Shown here: positions 1 through 5,075 of the stretch, one piece after another
How the letters are laid out: each line of letters begins with the position of its first letter
Numbering within the stretch: the first letter of the stretch is position 1
From: Actinobacteria bacterium UBA7422
GTDB lineage: Bacteria; Actinomycetota; Actinomycetes; S36-B12
Length of the DNA: 5,080 nucleotides
Direction: 5' to 3'
NCBI GenBank assembly: GCA_002469525.1
Contig: DKME01000025.1
Span: 1-5,080 of the forward strand
Made by a program: the position numbers and the translations under genes
Notes under the pieces: generated by a model
What the model saw: the letters and a program-made list of their open reading frames with translations, nothing else
The model's database searches: none
Told to the model about the DNA's origin: nothing

Positions 1-12
1 ATGCCGGCATGA
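1..12 (+). other. possible 3' end of an upstream gene (ATGA overlap)
   Basis: Frame 1 reads Met-Pro-Ala-stop, with its TGA at 10-12 overlapping the ATG at 9-11 in the ATGA arrangement typical of coupled genes. An upstream plus-strand gene could therefore end here and be co-transcribed with the first complete gene. In mycobacteria the gene next to the Rv2466c homologue is pepN, but nothing in these 12 bases identifies the neighbour. This is a suggestion only. Confidence 0.2.
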
Positions 13-626
13 CAACCGAAGTTGAATTTTGGTTTGACCCGATGTGCCCGTGGGCGTGGATCACCTCCCACTGGGTGCATGAAGTTCAAGGGGCCCGCGA
101 TCTCAATCTCACTTGGAGTGTCATGTCCCTCGCAGTTCTCAACGAAGGCAAAGACGTGCAGCCGAAATATGCCCAATTGATGGCTGCGGCTTGGAAACCG
201 GTACGAGTGTGTATCGCCGCGCAGGAACAGTTCGGTGGCTTGGTGCTCGGCCCGCTCTACACCGCATTGGGTACGCGGATTCACGTTCAAGGCCGAAAGG
301 ATTATGACACCGTTATTGCAGAATCCCTCGCTGAAGCAGGATTGCCCGAGTCTTTAATGTCAGCGGCAGACTCCGACTCCCTGGATACTCAACTACGAGC
401 AAGTCACCACCGAGGAATCTCTCTGGTGGGTGCTGACGTGGGAACTCCCGTTATTGCAGTTCCGGGTCCGCAGGGGGAGCCGGTAGCGTTTTTTGGTCCC
501 GTGATCACACCTATGCCCGTTGGCCCCGATGCCGTGAAATTATGGGACGGCGCCCTTTTGGTTGCATCTGTCCCAGGGTTCTACGAACTTAAGAGGACTC
601 GAACGGCGGATCCGTCATTTGATTAA
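9..626 (+). CDS. DsbA-fold oxidoreductase, Rv2466c (mycothiol-dependent nitroreductase) family
   Basis: This is a 205-residue cytoplasmic thioredoxin/DsbA-fold protein with no signal peptide. The N-terminus FWFDPMCPWAW (residues 7-17) carries the active-site motif. The middle has the family block VMSLAVLNEG (38-47), a cis-proline loop GTP (145-147) and a C-terminus FYELKRTRT (191-199) that matches, from memory, the M. tuberculosis Rv2466c tail; length also agrees. Rv2466c uses mycothiol as reductant and can reduce nitro compounds. Its motif is CPWC, whereas here it is CPWA: Cys13 is kept and the second cysteine is Ala16, a monothiol form I recall as common in other actinobacterial members. 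Catalysis would then need mycothiol or another partner as resolving thiol. Cys68 is the only other cysteine. The reading frame is open to the window edge, so the true start could lie upstream of the ATG at 9. The gene overlaps the following DCC gene by about 8 bases, which implies translational coupling. The family call is firm; the physiological substrate is unknown. Confidence 0.9.
   Translation: MTTEVEFWFDPMCPWAWITSHWVHEVQGARDLNLTWSVMSLAVLNEGKDVQPKYAQLMAAAWKPVRVCIAAQEQFGGLVLGPLYTALGTRIHVQGRKDYDTVIAESLAEAGLPESLMSAADSDSLDTQLRASHHRGISLVGADVGTPVIAVPGPQGEPVAFFGPVITPMPVGPDAVKLWDGALLVASVPGFYELKRTRTADPSFD
605..610 (+). promoter_or_regulatory. candidate ribosome binding site for the DCC gene
   Basis: GGCGGA lies 8 bases before the TTG at 619 and inside the end of the preceding coding region. 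It is one mismatch from GGAGGA. It supports the TTG start over the ATG at 562, which would overlap the upstream gene by 65 bases, and over the GTG at 649, which would begin only two residues before the FDADC motif. Confidence 0.4.
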
Positions 627-1008
627 GGACTGGAATGGGAATTTCGCTGTGTGTATTTTCGATGCAGACTGCGGGATTTGCCAATCCTCGGTGCGACTTT
701 CGCGCAGACTACGCGCAAGGGTGTCCTTCGTTCCTTCTCAGGAATTGGATTTCACTCATGCACCAGTTGGTGTTACACCTGAGCGGTGTCGACAAGAGGT
801 GGTTTTTATCAATTCAACGGGTGACGTTTTCGGAGGTGCGGCCGCAGTCGCGCAAATCCTTCGAGTGAGCAAAGTGGCACCCCTTGGATCACTCTTGGAC
901 TCGGCTCCAGTTCTGCCGATCGCGCAAGTTGTTTACCGCTGGGTTGCCCGAAACCGAAGCCGATTACCTCAAGCGTGCGCAGTGGACGAGGCGAAAAGCA
1001 ATGGGTGA
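619..1008 (+). CDS. DCC-family (DUF393) thiol-disulfide oxidoreductase-like protein
   Basis: This is a small soluble protein of 129 residues from the TTG at 619. The signature FDADCGIC (residues 14-21) follows a short beta strand and gives the D-x-D-C-x-x-C pattern that names the DCC family, whose usual form is YDGDCGFC. The Gly-to-Ala change in the second position is a known variant in FDADC proteins. Further family-like features are a GGAAAVAQIL segment near residue 80 and a C-terminal YRWVARNRSRLP block, after which many members end. DCC proteins are predicted to be thioredoxin-like redox proteins; the substrate of this type is not established. The start is uncertain: TTG 619 fits the ribosome site and an 8-base overlap with the upstream gene, while GTG 649 (119 residues) is the alternative. 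Overlap with the Rv2466c-like gene indicates one transcript and probably coupled translation. The family call is strong and the function is only inferred. Confidence 0.85.
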   Translation: MIKDWNGNFAVCIFDADCGICQSSVRLSRRLRARVSFVPSQELDFTHAPVGVTPERCRQEVVFINSTGDVFGGAAAVAQILRVSKVAPLGSLLDSAPVLPIAQVVYRWVARNRSRLPQACAVDEAKSNG

Positions 1009-1023
1009 GGAATACTTGCCCGC

Positions 1024-2085
1024 ATGAGCGATTCCGAAGCAGATGTCAGCATGCAACCGTGGCGTGGATTCGCTAGCGACAATTACGCGGGCGTTCATCC
1101 GCAAATTCTTGAGGCGCTAACACGAGTTAACTCGGGCCACCAGGTTGCCTACGGCGACGACTCAATCACCGCCGAGCTAGACGAGCGCATGGCTGAACTT
1201 TTTGGTCGCCCGGTGGAGATTTACCCGGTGTTCAATGGAACCGGTGCCAATGTCGTAGCGCTTTCATCGATTCTGAATCAGTGGGAAGCAGTTGTGTGTA
1301 CGGAGAGCGCGCACATACACATGGACGAAGGTGGAGCACCAGAAAAAGTTGCCGGAATCAAACTGTGGACTGTTCCAGGTGTCAACGGCAAACTCACACC
1401 CGATCTGATTCGCTCGGCAGCACACGACTTCGGTTTTGTTCACTACGCCCAACCCGGTGCAGTCTCGATCGCCCAAAGCAATGAAATGGGAACGGTTTAT
1501 ACGGTCGAAGAAGTAGCTGCAATCGGCGAGTGTGCACACGAACTTGGCCTCCGTCTTCACATGGATGGTGCTCGAATTGCCAACGCAGCCGTGTCGTTGG
1601 GTGTTCCCGTTGCTGACTTCACCATCAATGCGGGCGTAGACATCCTGTCCTTCGGTGGAACGAAAAACGGAATGCTCATGGGCGAAGTGATTGTTGTCTT
1701 CAACCCCGATGTTGTTCGCGGAGTTGAGTACTTCCGCAAGAGTTACATGCAACTCAATAGCAAGATGCGGTTCGCGTCAGCTCAAATGATTGCGCTGCTC
1801 AGTGACAATCTCTGGCTTAGTAGTGCCGCGCATGCCAACGCCATGGCTCAGAAGCTGAAGTCGGCAGTTGAGCAAATTCCAGGCATTGCAATCGAAGTGC
1901 CAACCGATGCAAATGCCGTATTTGCCCGGCTCCCAGCAGAAGTGGTTGAGCGCCTGCAAGAAAAGTGGCGCTTTTACACCTGGGACAGTCCAACGCTCGC
2001 GCGTTGGATGTGCGCGTGGGACACCCAGGAGTCAGACGTTGACGCATTCGTCGCTGGAATTGCGACGGAAATGGCCGCCCGCTAG
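1024..2085 (+). CDS. ltaE: low-specificity L-threonine aldolase (PLP-dependent)
   Basis: This is a 353-residue fold-type I PLP enzyme of the threonine aldolase/beta-eliminating lyase family. It is expected to split L-threonine or L-allo-threonine into glycine and acetaldehyde in the cytoplasm. Visible landmarks in order are FASDNYAG (17-24), the phosphate-binding NGTGAN (71-76), and AHIHMDEGGAPE (96-107), where His97 should stack on the cofactor. Next come SNEMGTVY (152-159), HMDGARI (179-185) with Asp181 facing the pyridine nitrogen, and SFGGTKNG (209-216) with Lys214 as the Schiff-base lysine. The SFGGTKNG form places it with Pseudomonas-type rather than E. coli-type enzymes. The length is normal and no key residue is missing. 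ATG 1024 is chosen because it follows the DCC stop by 15 bases, with GAGGA about 12 bases upstream; ATG 1051 is possible but has no clear ribosome site. It lies inside the four-gene run, where mycobacteria have ribose-5-phosphate isomerase. Stereospecificity (L, or L-allo preference) cannot be read from sequence. Confidence 0.93.
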   Translation: MSDSEADVSMQPWRGFASDNYAGVHPQILEALTRVNSGHQVAYGDDSITAELDERMAELFGRPVEIYPVFNGTGANVVALSSILNQWEAVVCTESAHIHMDEGGAPEKVAGIKLWTVPGVNGKLTPDLIRSAAHDFGFVHYAQPGAVSIAQSNEMGTVYTVEEVAAIGECAHELGLRLHMDGARIANAAVSLGVPVADFTINAGVDILSFGGTKNGMLMGEVIVVFNPDVVRGVEYFRKSYMQLNSKMRFASAQMIALLSDNLWLSSAAHANAMAQKLKSAVEQIPGIAIEVPTDANAVFARLPAEVVERLQEKWRFYTWDSPTLARWMCAWDTQESDVDAFVAGIATEMAAR

Positions 2086-2087
2086 TC

Positions 2088-2888
2088 GTGCCCGAAGGTC
2101 ACGTGGTTCACCGGCAGGCAGCCGAGTTGAACAAACTTTTCGCTAAGCAAACTGTTGGGGTGACCAGCCCCCAAGGTCGCTTTTCTGTTTCTGCAAAGTC
2201 GGTCAATGGATCGGTATTAAGAAGGGCCCAGGCATTTGGCAAGCATCTTTTTATAAATTTCGAGAACGACAAGGTGATTCATGTCCATTTGGGTCTCTAC
2301 GGCAAATGGTCGTTTCTTAATCGCACCCCAGAGCCCGTCGGCCTGATTCGCCTACAGATTGCCACGGAAGAATTCTGTGCTCAACTGCGTGGACCAAATG
2401 CTTGCACCTTGATTACACCCGGTGAAGTAAAGACTCTGAAGGCAAAAATTGGTCCAGATCCGATCAGGAAAGATGACCCGAGTATTGCCCGCGCCAAAGT
2501 ACTTGGGAGCGTAACTCCTATTGGCGTTCTGCTCATGGACCAAACCCTCTTTGCCGGTGTTGGCAATATTTACCGAGCCGAAGCACTTTTTCGAGCTGGC
2601 GTGAACCCCTTAACACCAGGTAAGGATTTGCAACCCGATCAATTTGATCAGATGTGGAGCGATCTGGTTTCACTCATGAAGAAGGGGGTGCGCAGTGGAC
2701 GCATTGATACCGTTCGCCCCGAACATATGCCGAAAGCCATGAAGCGAGCGGCACGCGACGACCGCCACGGTGGCGAGGTTTACGTGTATCGGCGAAGTGG
2801 CCTTGCATGCTTTATCTGTTCGAGTGAAGTAGCTGAGAGTGATATGCGCGGACGTAATCTCTTTTGGTGTCCGAAGTGTCAAAAATAA
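2088..2888 (+). CDS. nei: Fpg/Nei-family DNA glycosylase/AP lyase (Nei1, Rv2464c-like)
   Basis: This 266-residue bifunctional base-excision repair enzyme removes oxidised bases and cuts the resulting abasic site. The start is fixed by chemistry: the family needs Pro at position 2 as nucleophile, and the GTG at 2088 gives MPEGHVVHR with Pro2 and Glu3. Other landmarks are SPQGRF (27-32), FGKHLF (50-55) with the conserved Lys52, and HVHLGLYG (65-72). The H2TH segment DQTLFAGVGNIYRAEALF (151-168) contains Asn160. The C-terminal zinc finger is C241-x2-C244-x16-C261-x2-C264, with Arg255 on its loop. The opening MPEGH and the SPQGRF and GKHLF blocks resemble mycobacterial Nei1 (Rv2464c) rather than classical MutM. 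The gap to the aldolase stop is 2 bases and there is no evident ribosome site, so translation is probably coupled to ltaE. The gene is intact. The exact lesion spectrum (oxidised pyrimidines expected for Nei1) is inferred from family. Confidence 0.94.
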   Translation: MPEGHVVHRQAAELNKLFAKQTVGVTSPQGRFSVSAKSVNGSVLRRAQAFGKHLFINFENDKVIHVHLGLYGKWSFLNRTPEPVGLIRLQIATEEFCAQLRGPNACTLITPGEVKTLKAKIGPDPIRKDDPSIARAKVLGSVTPIGVLLMDQTLFAGVGNIYRAEALFRAGVNPLTPGKDLQPDQFDQMWSDLVSLMKKGVRSGRIDTVRPEHMPKAMKRAARDDRHGGEVYVYRRSGLACFICSSEVAESDMRGRNLFWCPKCQK

Positions 2889-2909
2889 GGATGCTTCAGG
2901 GGCCATAAA

Positions 2910-3581
2910 TTACGTGGGGATTCGTGGACTACGAATCCCTGGGTGGTCGGCAGGAAGGCTTTTTTTAATAATTCTCCAAGACCAGAAAACAACGCCAATC
3001 ACCATCACATAGAAAATTGGGCGGACAGCTGCCAGTGCCCAAAGGTCCTCTCCTTGAATCAGCGGAACTTGAACTGCGGCTCGAACGACGTTGAGGAGCA
3101 CCCACAACCAGGAAGCTTTTGCGTAGGCCTTGAGTAGATCGGGATCTTTGCGCCAACGCATTCCAGTTCCGGTAATCGGTCCGACAATCACTCCAAGAAG
3201 TGGCCAACGAATCAGAATCGAAAAAGCGAACGCCATGGCGGATGCGACATTGGCCAAAACCAGTGGCCAGAAATAGGCGACAGCGCTGCCGGTGTAGTAG
3301 GCGACTGTCGCGGCAAGAACTACTACAAGCAGTGCTCCAACAACTCTGACAGGCCTTTCACCGCGTGAAAGTCGCAAACCAGCTAAAACAAGCCCGATGA
3401 AAAGTGCTGAGATAACCGCTGCCGTGAGATTGCTACTCGTCGCCAAATAGATCGCAACAAAAACAACTGGAGGGAGCATTGACTCGATCGCTCCGCGTGG
3501 TCCGCCGATTAATGCCGCAAGTGGATGCCCAGAGGGATCCCCGGAGGTCGCCTCCACAGACCTGTCGCTGCTCACCCCCAC
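2910..3581 (-). CDS. DUF3159 family integral membrane protein
   Basis: This is an uncharacterised actinobacterial membrane protein of 223 residues. After a hydrophilic N-terminus, the block LIGGPRGAIESMLPPVVF (24-41) matches the DUF3159 opening signature as I remember it. Hydrophobic segments lie at about 34-50, 54-70, 78-97, 102-122, 126-138, 157-174 and 184-202, giving five to seven membrane spans. The charged MRWRKDPDLLKAY loop (141-153) and the basic tail from about 203 are likely cytoplasmic. No catalytic motif is visible and the function of the family is unknown. The start is GTG 3581, with a second in-frame GTG at 3575 just two codons in. Neither has a convincing ribosome site, and a TAGATT box at 3587-3582 would fit a leaderless message starting at GTG 3575. 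The gene stands alone, convergent with nei and divergent from the methyltransferase. A seven-adenine run in the coding strand (2966-2960) encodes the KK of RIIKKS. Confidence 0.85.
   Translation of the reverse strand: MGVSSDRSVEATSGDPSGHPLAALIGGPRGAIESMLPPVVFVAIYLATSSNLTAAVISALFIGLVLAGLRLSRGERPVRVVGALLVVVLAATVAYYTGSAVAYFWPLVLANVASAMAFAFSILIRWPLLGVIVGPITGTGMRWRKDPDLLKAYAKASWLWVLLNVVRAAVQVPLIQGEDLWALAAVRPIFYVMVIGVVFWSWRIIKKSLPADHPGIRSPRIPT
2915..2941. terminator. hairpin at the convergence of nei and the DUF3159 gene (candidate bidirectional terminator)
   Basis: GGGATTCGT (2917-2925) and ACGAATCCC (2931-2939) are perfect 9-base inverted arms around a 5-base loop. Two further wobble pairs are possible in plus-strand RNA (2916-2940, 2915-2941). 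It begins 26 bases after the nei stop and lies inside the last codons of the convergent gene, so it could serve both directions. No U-run follows directly on either strand; on the plus strand the nearest T7 is at 2960-2966, about 20 bases further on. It therefore fits a U-less or weak intrinsic terminator, which is not rare in Actinobacteria. Confidence 0.5.
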
Positions 3582-3587
3582 AATCTA
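3582..3587 (-). promoter_or_regulatory. candidate -10 box of the DUF3159 gene
   Basis: Read on the minus strand this is TAGATT, fitting the actinobacterial TANNNT pattern. Six bases separate it from the GTG at 3575, the usual -10 to +1 distance, so transcription could begin on a start codon. I see no good -35 element. Short motifs like this occur by chance, so the call is tentative. Confidence 0.3.
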
Positions 3588-3588
3588 C

Positions 3589-3622
3589 TGTCAGATCGAA
3601 AAGACCTTTCTGACACGGTGTC
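3589..3622. repeat. nested inverted repeats in the divergent intergenic region (candidate operator)
   Basis: Two overlapping dyads are visible. TGTCAGA (3589-3595) and TCTGACA (3609-3615) are perfect 7-base inverted arms with a 13-base spacer. GACACGGTGTC (3612-3622) is a perfect 11-base palindrome around one central base and shares GACA with the first dyad. A third, wider pair, ACCCCCAC (3574-3581) and GTGGGGGT (3631-3638), flanks both and puts the same G-rich box at the 5' end of each divergent gene. The placement between two divergent start regions is typical of a shared operator. No regulator gene is present in the window, and the DNA-binding protein is unknown. Confidence 0.4.
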
Positions 3623-3638
3623 GGTCATGAGTGGGGGT

Positions 3639-3644
3639 TAAGGT
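3639..3644 (+). promoter_or_regulatory. candidate -10 box of the methyltransferase-VKOR operon
   Basis: TAAGGT fits TANNNT. Six bases separate it from GTG 3651 and nine from ATG 3654, mirroring the arrangement of the divergent DUF3159 gene. There is no clear -35: CTGACA at 3610-3615 resembles one but lies 23 bases upstream, which is too far. Low certainty. Confidence 0.3.
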
Positions 3645-3653
3645 TTGGAGGTG

Positions 3654-4451
3654 ATGAACACACAAACTCAACTTTTGGCAGATCAATGGGCGGCGGACTT
3701 GGCAGATTGGGCATTACCGAGGGAGATTTTGGACCAAGCGCCAGAAGTCCCTTGGAAACATTCCGTTGCTATGTTCACCGTGGGAGCCGAGATACCTGAC
3801 TCGATTTCCCACCAGCGCGCCCGCGAAGTGCTCGAACCGGGCGGCAGCATTCTTGACATAGGGTCTGGTGGTGGCCGCGCTTCTATGGCGATCACTCCAC
3901 CGGCTGGAACCTTGATCGCCGTAGACCACCAACAAGAAATGCTCGACGAATTCTTGAAAGCAGCAGAAGCGCGTGGGGCCATTGCCCACGCCTACCTGGG
4001 AGACTGGCCAGATATCGCCGATCTCGTGCCCGAAGCTGACGTTGTGGTGTGTCACCACGTGGCATACAACGTGGCACAGATCGTGCCATTCCTCGAAGCG
4101 CTTAACGCGCACGCTAGAAATCGAGTTGTCCTTGAACTCCCCATGACCCACCCGATGTCCAATATGAATTCACTTTGGAAAAAGTTCTGGGATCTGGATC
4201 GACCGACAACCCCAACGCCGTTCCAACTCCAAGACATCGCCTTAGCCCTTGGTTTTAACGCGATCCTTGACACGTGGGAAGACGAAACATGGGGTGCTCG
4301 CGTTGATTTGCCCGAAGCTGAGCGAATTCGGCAGGCACGAATCCGGCTCTGTCTCACCGAAGACCGCGATGCTGAATTAGCCGCAGCGCTTCTCGCCCAA
4401 AAGGATGCAAAACCTCGCTCGGTCGCAACACTATGGTGGGATGTGAACTAA
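3654..4451 (+). CDS. class I SAM-dependent methyltransferase, substrate unknown
   Basis: This is a soluble protein of 265 residues with a Rossmann-fold methyltransferase core in its first half. Motif I is SILDIGSGGGRAS (65-77), binding S-adenosylmethionine. Motif II ends in AVD (89-91), whose Asp91 should hold the ribose hydroxyls. GDW (116-118) fits the adenine-binding acidic loop, and VVVCHHVAYNV (130-140) is the strand-4 region. ELPMTHPM (161-168) and LWKKFWDLDRPTTPTP (174-189) resemble a conserved actinobacterial subgroup of unknown substrate. The C-terminal half is charged and specific to this subgroup. Start choice is open: ATG 3654, GTG 3651 and TTG 3645 are in frame. A near-perfect Shine-Dalgarno GGAGGTGAT (3647-3655) overlaps the ATG itself, too close for ideal use, and a leaderless start at 3651 or 3654 is also possible. 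The next gene begins on the base after the TAA, so the two are surely co-transcribed. There is no evidence for a specific methyl acceptor. Confidence 0.85.
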   Translation: MNTQTQLLADQWAADLADWALPREILDQAPEVPWKHSVAMFTVGAEIPDSISHQRAREVLEPGGSILDIGSGGGRASMAITPPAGTLIAVDHQQEMLDEFLKAAEARGAIAHAYLGDWPDIADLVPEADVVVCHHVAYNVAQIVPFLEALNAHARNRVVLELPMTHPMSNMNSLWKKFWDLDRPTTPTPFQLQDIALALGFNAILDTWEDETWGARVDLPEAERIRQARIRLCLTEDRDAELAAALLAQKDAKPRSVATLWWDVN

Positions 4452-5075
4452 ATGGAATCAACACAGAGCACATCAACGCAATACGGATCGACGCAATACA
4501 GATCTACGCCTTGGATTCTGCTGTTCTCAGGGATTATTGGACTCTTTGCCGCATTCACATTGATGCAAGACAAAGTTGCCATTCTGTCTGACCCGAACTA
4601 TGTCCCAAGTTGCAATATCAACCCGGTCCTTTCCTGCGGATCGGTAATCGTTACCGACCAGGCATCAATTTTTGGCTTCGCAAATCCAATCATTGGGCTC
4701 ATGACCTACTCGGTTGTGATTGCTCTTGCTGTTTTGTTGATCTCGCGCGTCGTTTTACCGAACTGGGTGTGGCTTGGCCTCAACCTCGGCGCACTTGGTG
4801 GCCTCGCATTTGTCGTGTGGCTCATCTTCCAGAGCCTTTACGTAATTGAGGCACTCTGTCCGTGGTGCATGGTCGCTTGGGTTGGCACGATTCTGATCTT
4901 CTGGGTTACTACGGCCGAAAACGCACAAGCTGGACGGTTCACGAGAAGTGGCACACCTGGCGTGATCTCTGATGTCATCAGTTCACTGCGCTGGATATTG
5001 ATCGGTTCAACATTCCTAGTAATTCTCGCTCTGATTTTTATCAACTGGATGGATTTCTGGCTCGGCCGCACCTGA
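4452..5075 (+). CDS. vitamin K epoxide reductase (VKOR) family membrane oxidoreductase
   Basis: This is a 207-residue membrane protein, complete in the window. VKOR proteins play the DsbB role in many Actinobacteria: they pass electrons from exported DsbA-like proteins to quinone and so drive disulfide formation outside the cytoplasm. Membrane segments lie at about 20-38, 77-98, 104-127, 137-153 and 180-198. The loop cysteines are Cys54 and Cys62, and the quinone-side active site is CPWC (136-139). FGFANPIIGL (74-83) matches the family GFxNPxIGL block. The family's conserved loop Ser, six residues after the second loop cysteine, appears to be Thr68. There is no fused thioredoxin domain, so the partner must be encoded elsewhere; the cytoplasmic DsbA-fold protein at the window start lacks a signal peptide and is unlikely to be it. 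A Ser/Thr/Gln-rich N-terminal tail of about 20 residues is encoded by a tandem repeat. The ATG abuts the methyltransferase stop with no spacer, and no separate ribosome site is seen. Confidence 0.93.
   Translation: MESTQSTSTQYGSTQYRSTPWILLFSGIIGLFAAFTLMQDKVAILSDPNYVPSCNINPVLSCGSVIVTDQASIFGFANPIIGLMTYSVVIALAVLLISRVVLPNWVWLGLNLGALGGLAFVVWLIFQSLYVIEALCPWCMVAWVGTILIFWVTTAENAQAGRFTRSGTPGVISDVISSLRWILIGSTFLVILALIFINWMDFWLGRT
4473..4508 (+). repeat. 15-base tandem repeat encoding the VKOR N-terminal tail
   Basis: TCAACGCAATACGGA (4473-4487) and TCGACGCAATACAGA (4488-4502) match at 13 of 15 bases, and a partial third copy, TCTACG, follows (4503-4508). In frame they encode STQYG, STQYR and ST. The unit is a multiple of three, so copy-number change by slippage would lengthen or shorten the cytoplasm-side tail without breaking the frame. 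Confidence 0.75.

Noticed and set aside
562..618. ATG 562 as the start of the DCC gene (148 residues)
   Set aside because: It would overlap the upstream gene by 65 bases and add a low-complexity extension encoded in the out-of-frame end of a conserved gene. TTG 619 has a better ribosome site and natural length.
9..626. The DsbA-fold protein as the direct exported partner of VKOR
   Set aside because: It has no signal peptide or membrane anchor, has a single active-site cysteine, and matches the cytoplasmic Rv2466c family rather than exported DsbA.
1264..1752. 162-codon open frame on the minus strand inside ltaE
   Set aside because: It is antisense to a well-conserved threonine aldolase, has no recognisable domain and is composed like a frame shadow; it begins and ends within the sense gene.
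2960..2966. T7 (A7 on the coding strand of DUF3159) as a programmed frameshift or transcriptional slippage site
   Set aside because: It lies about 16 codons before the end of the gene, the zero frame is intact, and no X-XXY-YYZ context with a downstream stimulatory structure is evident.
3627..3641. Mini-ORF Met-Ser-Gly-Gly-stop just upstream of the methyltransferase, as a leader peptide
   Set aside because: Four codons with no ribosome site and no attenuator-like stem after it; if the promoter at 3639-3644 is real, it is not even transcribed.
3714..4151. 145-codon open frame on the minus strand inside the methyltransferase gene
   Set aside because: It is antisense to motif I and other conserved methyltransferase motifs, shows no family resemblance and has no start context; judged a shadow.
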